Part shown: positions 4,531-5,910 of the stretch, one piece after another
Layout: each line of letters starts with the position of its first letter
Numbering within the stretch: position 1 is the first letter of the stretch
Assembly (NCBI GenBank): GCA_002778635.1
Contig: PFAS01000028.1
Location: 1,746 to 7,655, forward strand
Direction of reading: 5' to 3'
DNA: 5,910 nt
Source: Candidatus Falkowbacteria bacterium CG10_big_fil_rev_8_21_14_0_10_43_11
GTDB taxonomy: Bacteria; Patescibacteriota; Patescibacteriia; Patescibacteriales; XYC2-FULL-47-12
Position numbers and translations under genes: made by a program
Notes under the pieces: generated by a model
What the model saw: the letters and a program-made list of their open reading frames with translations, nothing else
Told to the model about the DNA's origin: nothing
Database searches by the model: none

Positions 4531-5910
4531 TTAGTTTTCCACCTTCGGCCGATACTGCAGCGCTTCCGCGATGTGCGGAGTTTGGATATTTATTTCACCG
4601 GCCAAGTCCGCGATCGTGCGGGCAATTTTTAAAATGCGGTAATAAGCGCGGGCGGACAAATGCAGCTGGTCCACCGCGCTGTGCAAAAGCGCCTGCGATT
4701 CGTAGTTAAGCGCGCACCATTCCTGTACTTGTTTTGAGGACATTTCCGAATTAGTAATGATTCCCCTGCCTTGAAAACGGCCGCTTTGGGCGGCGCGGGC
4801 GCGCTCAATGCGCTCGCGAATAATTTTGGAGCTCTCACCGGCCGCCTCATCGGTTAATTTTTCAAACTTCATCCGCGGCACTTCCAAATGCAAATCAATC
4901 CGGTCCAAAATCGGGCCCGAAATTTTCTTTTGATAATAAACTATCTGCGCCGGCGCGCAAACGCATTGCTTTTCCGGATCGGTTTTATAGCCGCAGGGGC
5001 AGGGATTCATGGCCGCAACCAAAATAAAACGCGCGGGAAATTGCAGAGAACCGGCGGCGCGGGAAATGGTAACGATGCCGTCTTCCAGCGGCTGGCGCAA
5101 ATTTTCCAGCATCGCGCGCGGAAATTCGGCGAACTCGTCCAAAAACAAAACGCCGCGGTGCGCGAGCGATATTTCTCCCGGCCGCGGCCAAGTGCCGCCG
5201 CCAACGAGCGCCGCGCCGCTCGCGGTGTGATGCGGCGCGCGAAACGGGCGCAGTTTTATTAAAGCGGCTCCTTCGTTCAGCATGCCCGCGACGCTGTAAA
5301 TTTTGGTTATTTCCAGCGCTTCGTCCAAAGTTAATTTTGGCAGAATGGACGGCATCGTGCGGGCAAGCAAAGTTTTGCCCGATCCGGGCGGGCCGGACAT
5401 TAACACGTTATGCGCGCCCGCGGCCGCGATTTCCAAAGCGCGTTTGGCCTGTTCCTGCCCGCGGACGTGCGCCATGTCGTTGCCCGTTTCCGTATCGTCA
5501 AAAATAATTTCCGAGTGTTCCAGCGGAATTATCTTTTTTTTGCCCTCCAAATGACGGATTAATTCGTGCAAAGATTTTACCGGAATTATTTCCAATTCCT
5601 TTACCAGTTTCGCTTCGTTCGCGTTTGCCTGCGGCACGTATAAAGTTTGCATTCCCAGCCGCCGCGCGGCAATCGCTATCGGCAAAGCGCCGCTTACCGA
5701 ACGGACTTGGCCGTTAAGCGCGAGTTCGCCGATAAAAATTTCCCGGCCGCCGGGCGCAAAATTAAGCCGGCCGGTGGTGAGCAGAATGCTAACCGCTATC
5801 GGCAAATCGTAAGACGGCCCGCTTTTGCGCAAATCGGCCGGCGCCAGATTAACCGCGATTTTTTTATGCGGAAAATCCCGGCCGCTGTTCAAAACCGCGC
5901 TGCGCACCCG
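4531..5910 (-). CDS. comM: ComM/YifB family Mg-chelatase-like AAA+ ATPase (5' end outside window)
   Basis: The frame is open to the window edge. Codons for Arg (5910-5908) and Val (5907-5905) precede RSAVLNSG, so the GTG at 5907 is an internal Val, not a start. Relative to the usual length of about 500 residues, some 50 N-terminal residues are missing. Counting that Val as 1, the ChlI-like N-terminal domain (NLAPADLRKSGPSYDLPIA, FIGELALNG) is followed by the AAA+ core. Walker A GPPGSGKT is at 172-179, PFRAPHHTAS at 221-230, Walker B GVLFLDE at 252-258, and the arginine-bearing SGPILDRIDLH at 330-340. The C-terminal Mg_chelatase_C domain ends the protein. Four cysteines (303, 305, 315, 317; CPCG and CVC) form the family's likely metal-binding cluster. 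ComM is a hexameric helicase that promotes branch migration during natural transformation; despite the domain name it is not a true magnesium chelatase. Its terminator is not obvious. Confidence 0.96.
   Translation of the reverse strand, partial: RVRSAVLNSGRDFPHKKIAVNLAPADLRKSGPSYDLPIAVSILLTTGRLNFAPGGREIFIGELALNGQVRSVSGALPIAIAARRLGMQTLYVPQANANEAKLVKELEIIPVKSLHELIRHLEGKKKIIPLEHSEIIFDDTETGNDMAHVRGQEQAKRALEIAAAGAHNVLMSGPPGSGKTLLARTMPSILPKLTLDEALEITKIYSVAGMLNEGAALIKLRPFRAPHHTASGAALVGGGTWPRPGEISLAHRGVLFLDEFAEFPRAMLENLRQPLEDGIVTISRAAGSLQFPARFILVAAMNPCPCGYKTDPEKQCVCAPAQIVYYQKKISGPILDRIDLHLEVPRMKFEKLTDEAAGESSKIIRERIERARAAQSGRFQGRGIITNSEMSSKQVQEWCALNYESQALLHSAVDQLHLSARAYYRILKIARTIADLAGEINIQTPHIAEALQYRPKVEN

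Noticed and set aside
4888..5262. Arg/Ala-rich open frames antisense to and within comM
   Set aside because: They arise from the GC-rich codon use of comM; the composition is biased and no domain is recognisable.
5905..5907. GTG as a start codon of comM
   Set aside because: An in-frame Arg codon precedes it at the edge, and RVRSA-LNSG is an internal motif of the family; the true start lies outside the window.

Overview
The window carries five protein-coding genes and reads like a chromosomal segment of a Patescibacteria/CPR (Parcubacteria-like) bacterium. This assignment is inference. It rests on the gene types (a RodZ-like protein with an Ig-like tail, a two-helix pilin of the kind common in these lineages, a lone family-1 solute-binding lipoprotein) and on AT-rich intergenic DNA built from short tandem heptamers or octamers. 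No marker here fixes the taxon. The standard genetic code fits all genes.

Layout: at the left edge is the 3' end of a phosphomannomutase/phosphoglucomutase gene on the + strand (to 286). It converges on everything else, which lies on the - strand. A strong hairpin at 314-346, with T-runs on both sides, can serve as a shared bidirectional terminator. In - strand transcription order the rest is: comM (5' end outside the window, ends at 4531); a 231-bp gap with a promoter and a large inverted repeat; a solute-binding lipoprotein gene (4299-2914); a 93-bp gap made of octamer repeats; a T4SS-type pilin-like gene (2820-2368); a terminator (2314-2340); a candidate promoter (2208-2237); a RodZ-like gene (2147-1476); recA (1417-383); and the shared terminator.

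This suggests three - strand transcription units: comM; solute-binding protein plus pilin-like protein; and rodZ-like plus recA. RecA (homologous recombination) and ComM (branch migration during natural transformation) are both recombination proteins. The pilin-like and solute-binding proteins between them are surface-exposed or membrane proteins, so a link to DNA or nutrient uptake is tempting, but the sequence does not establish it.

The least ordinary parts are non-coding. One is a heptamer-built inverted repeat of about 146 bp, enclosing a GC-rich hairpin, in the predicted leader of the lipoprotein gene. Another is an octamer repeat hairpin that contains the ribosome binding site of the pilin-like gene. 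The third is a recA Shine-Dalgarno sequence 32 nt from the ATG but ideally placed for an in-frame ATT codon. I see no tRNA, rRNA, CRISPR array, insertion sequence or obvious new defence system.
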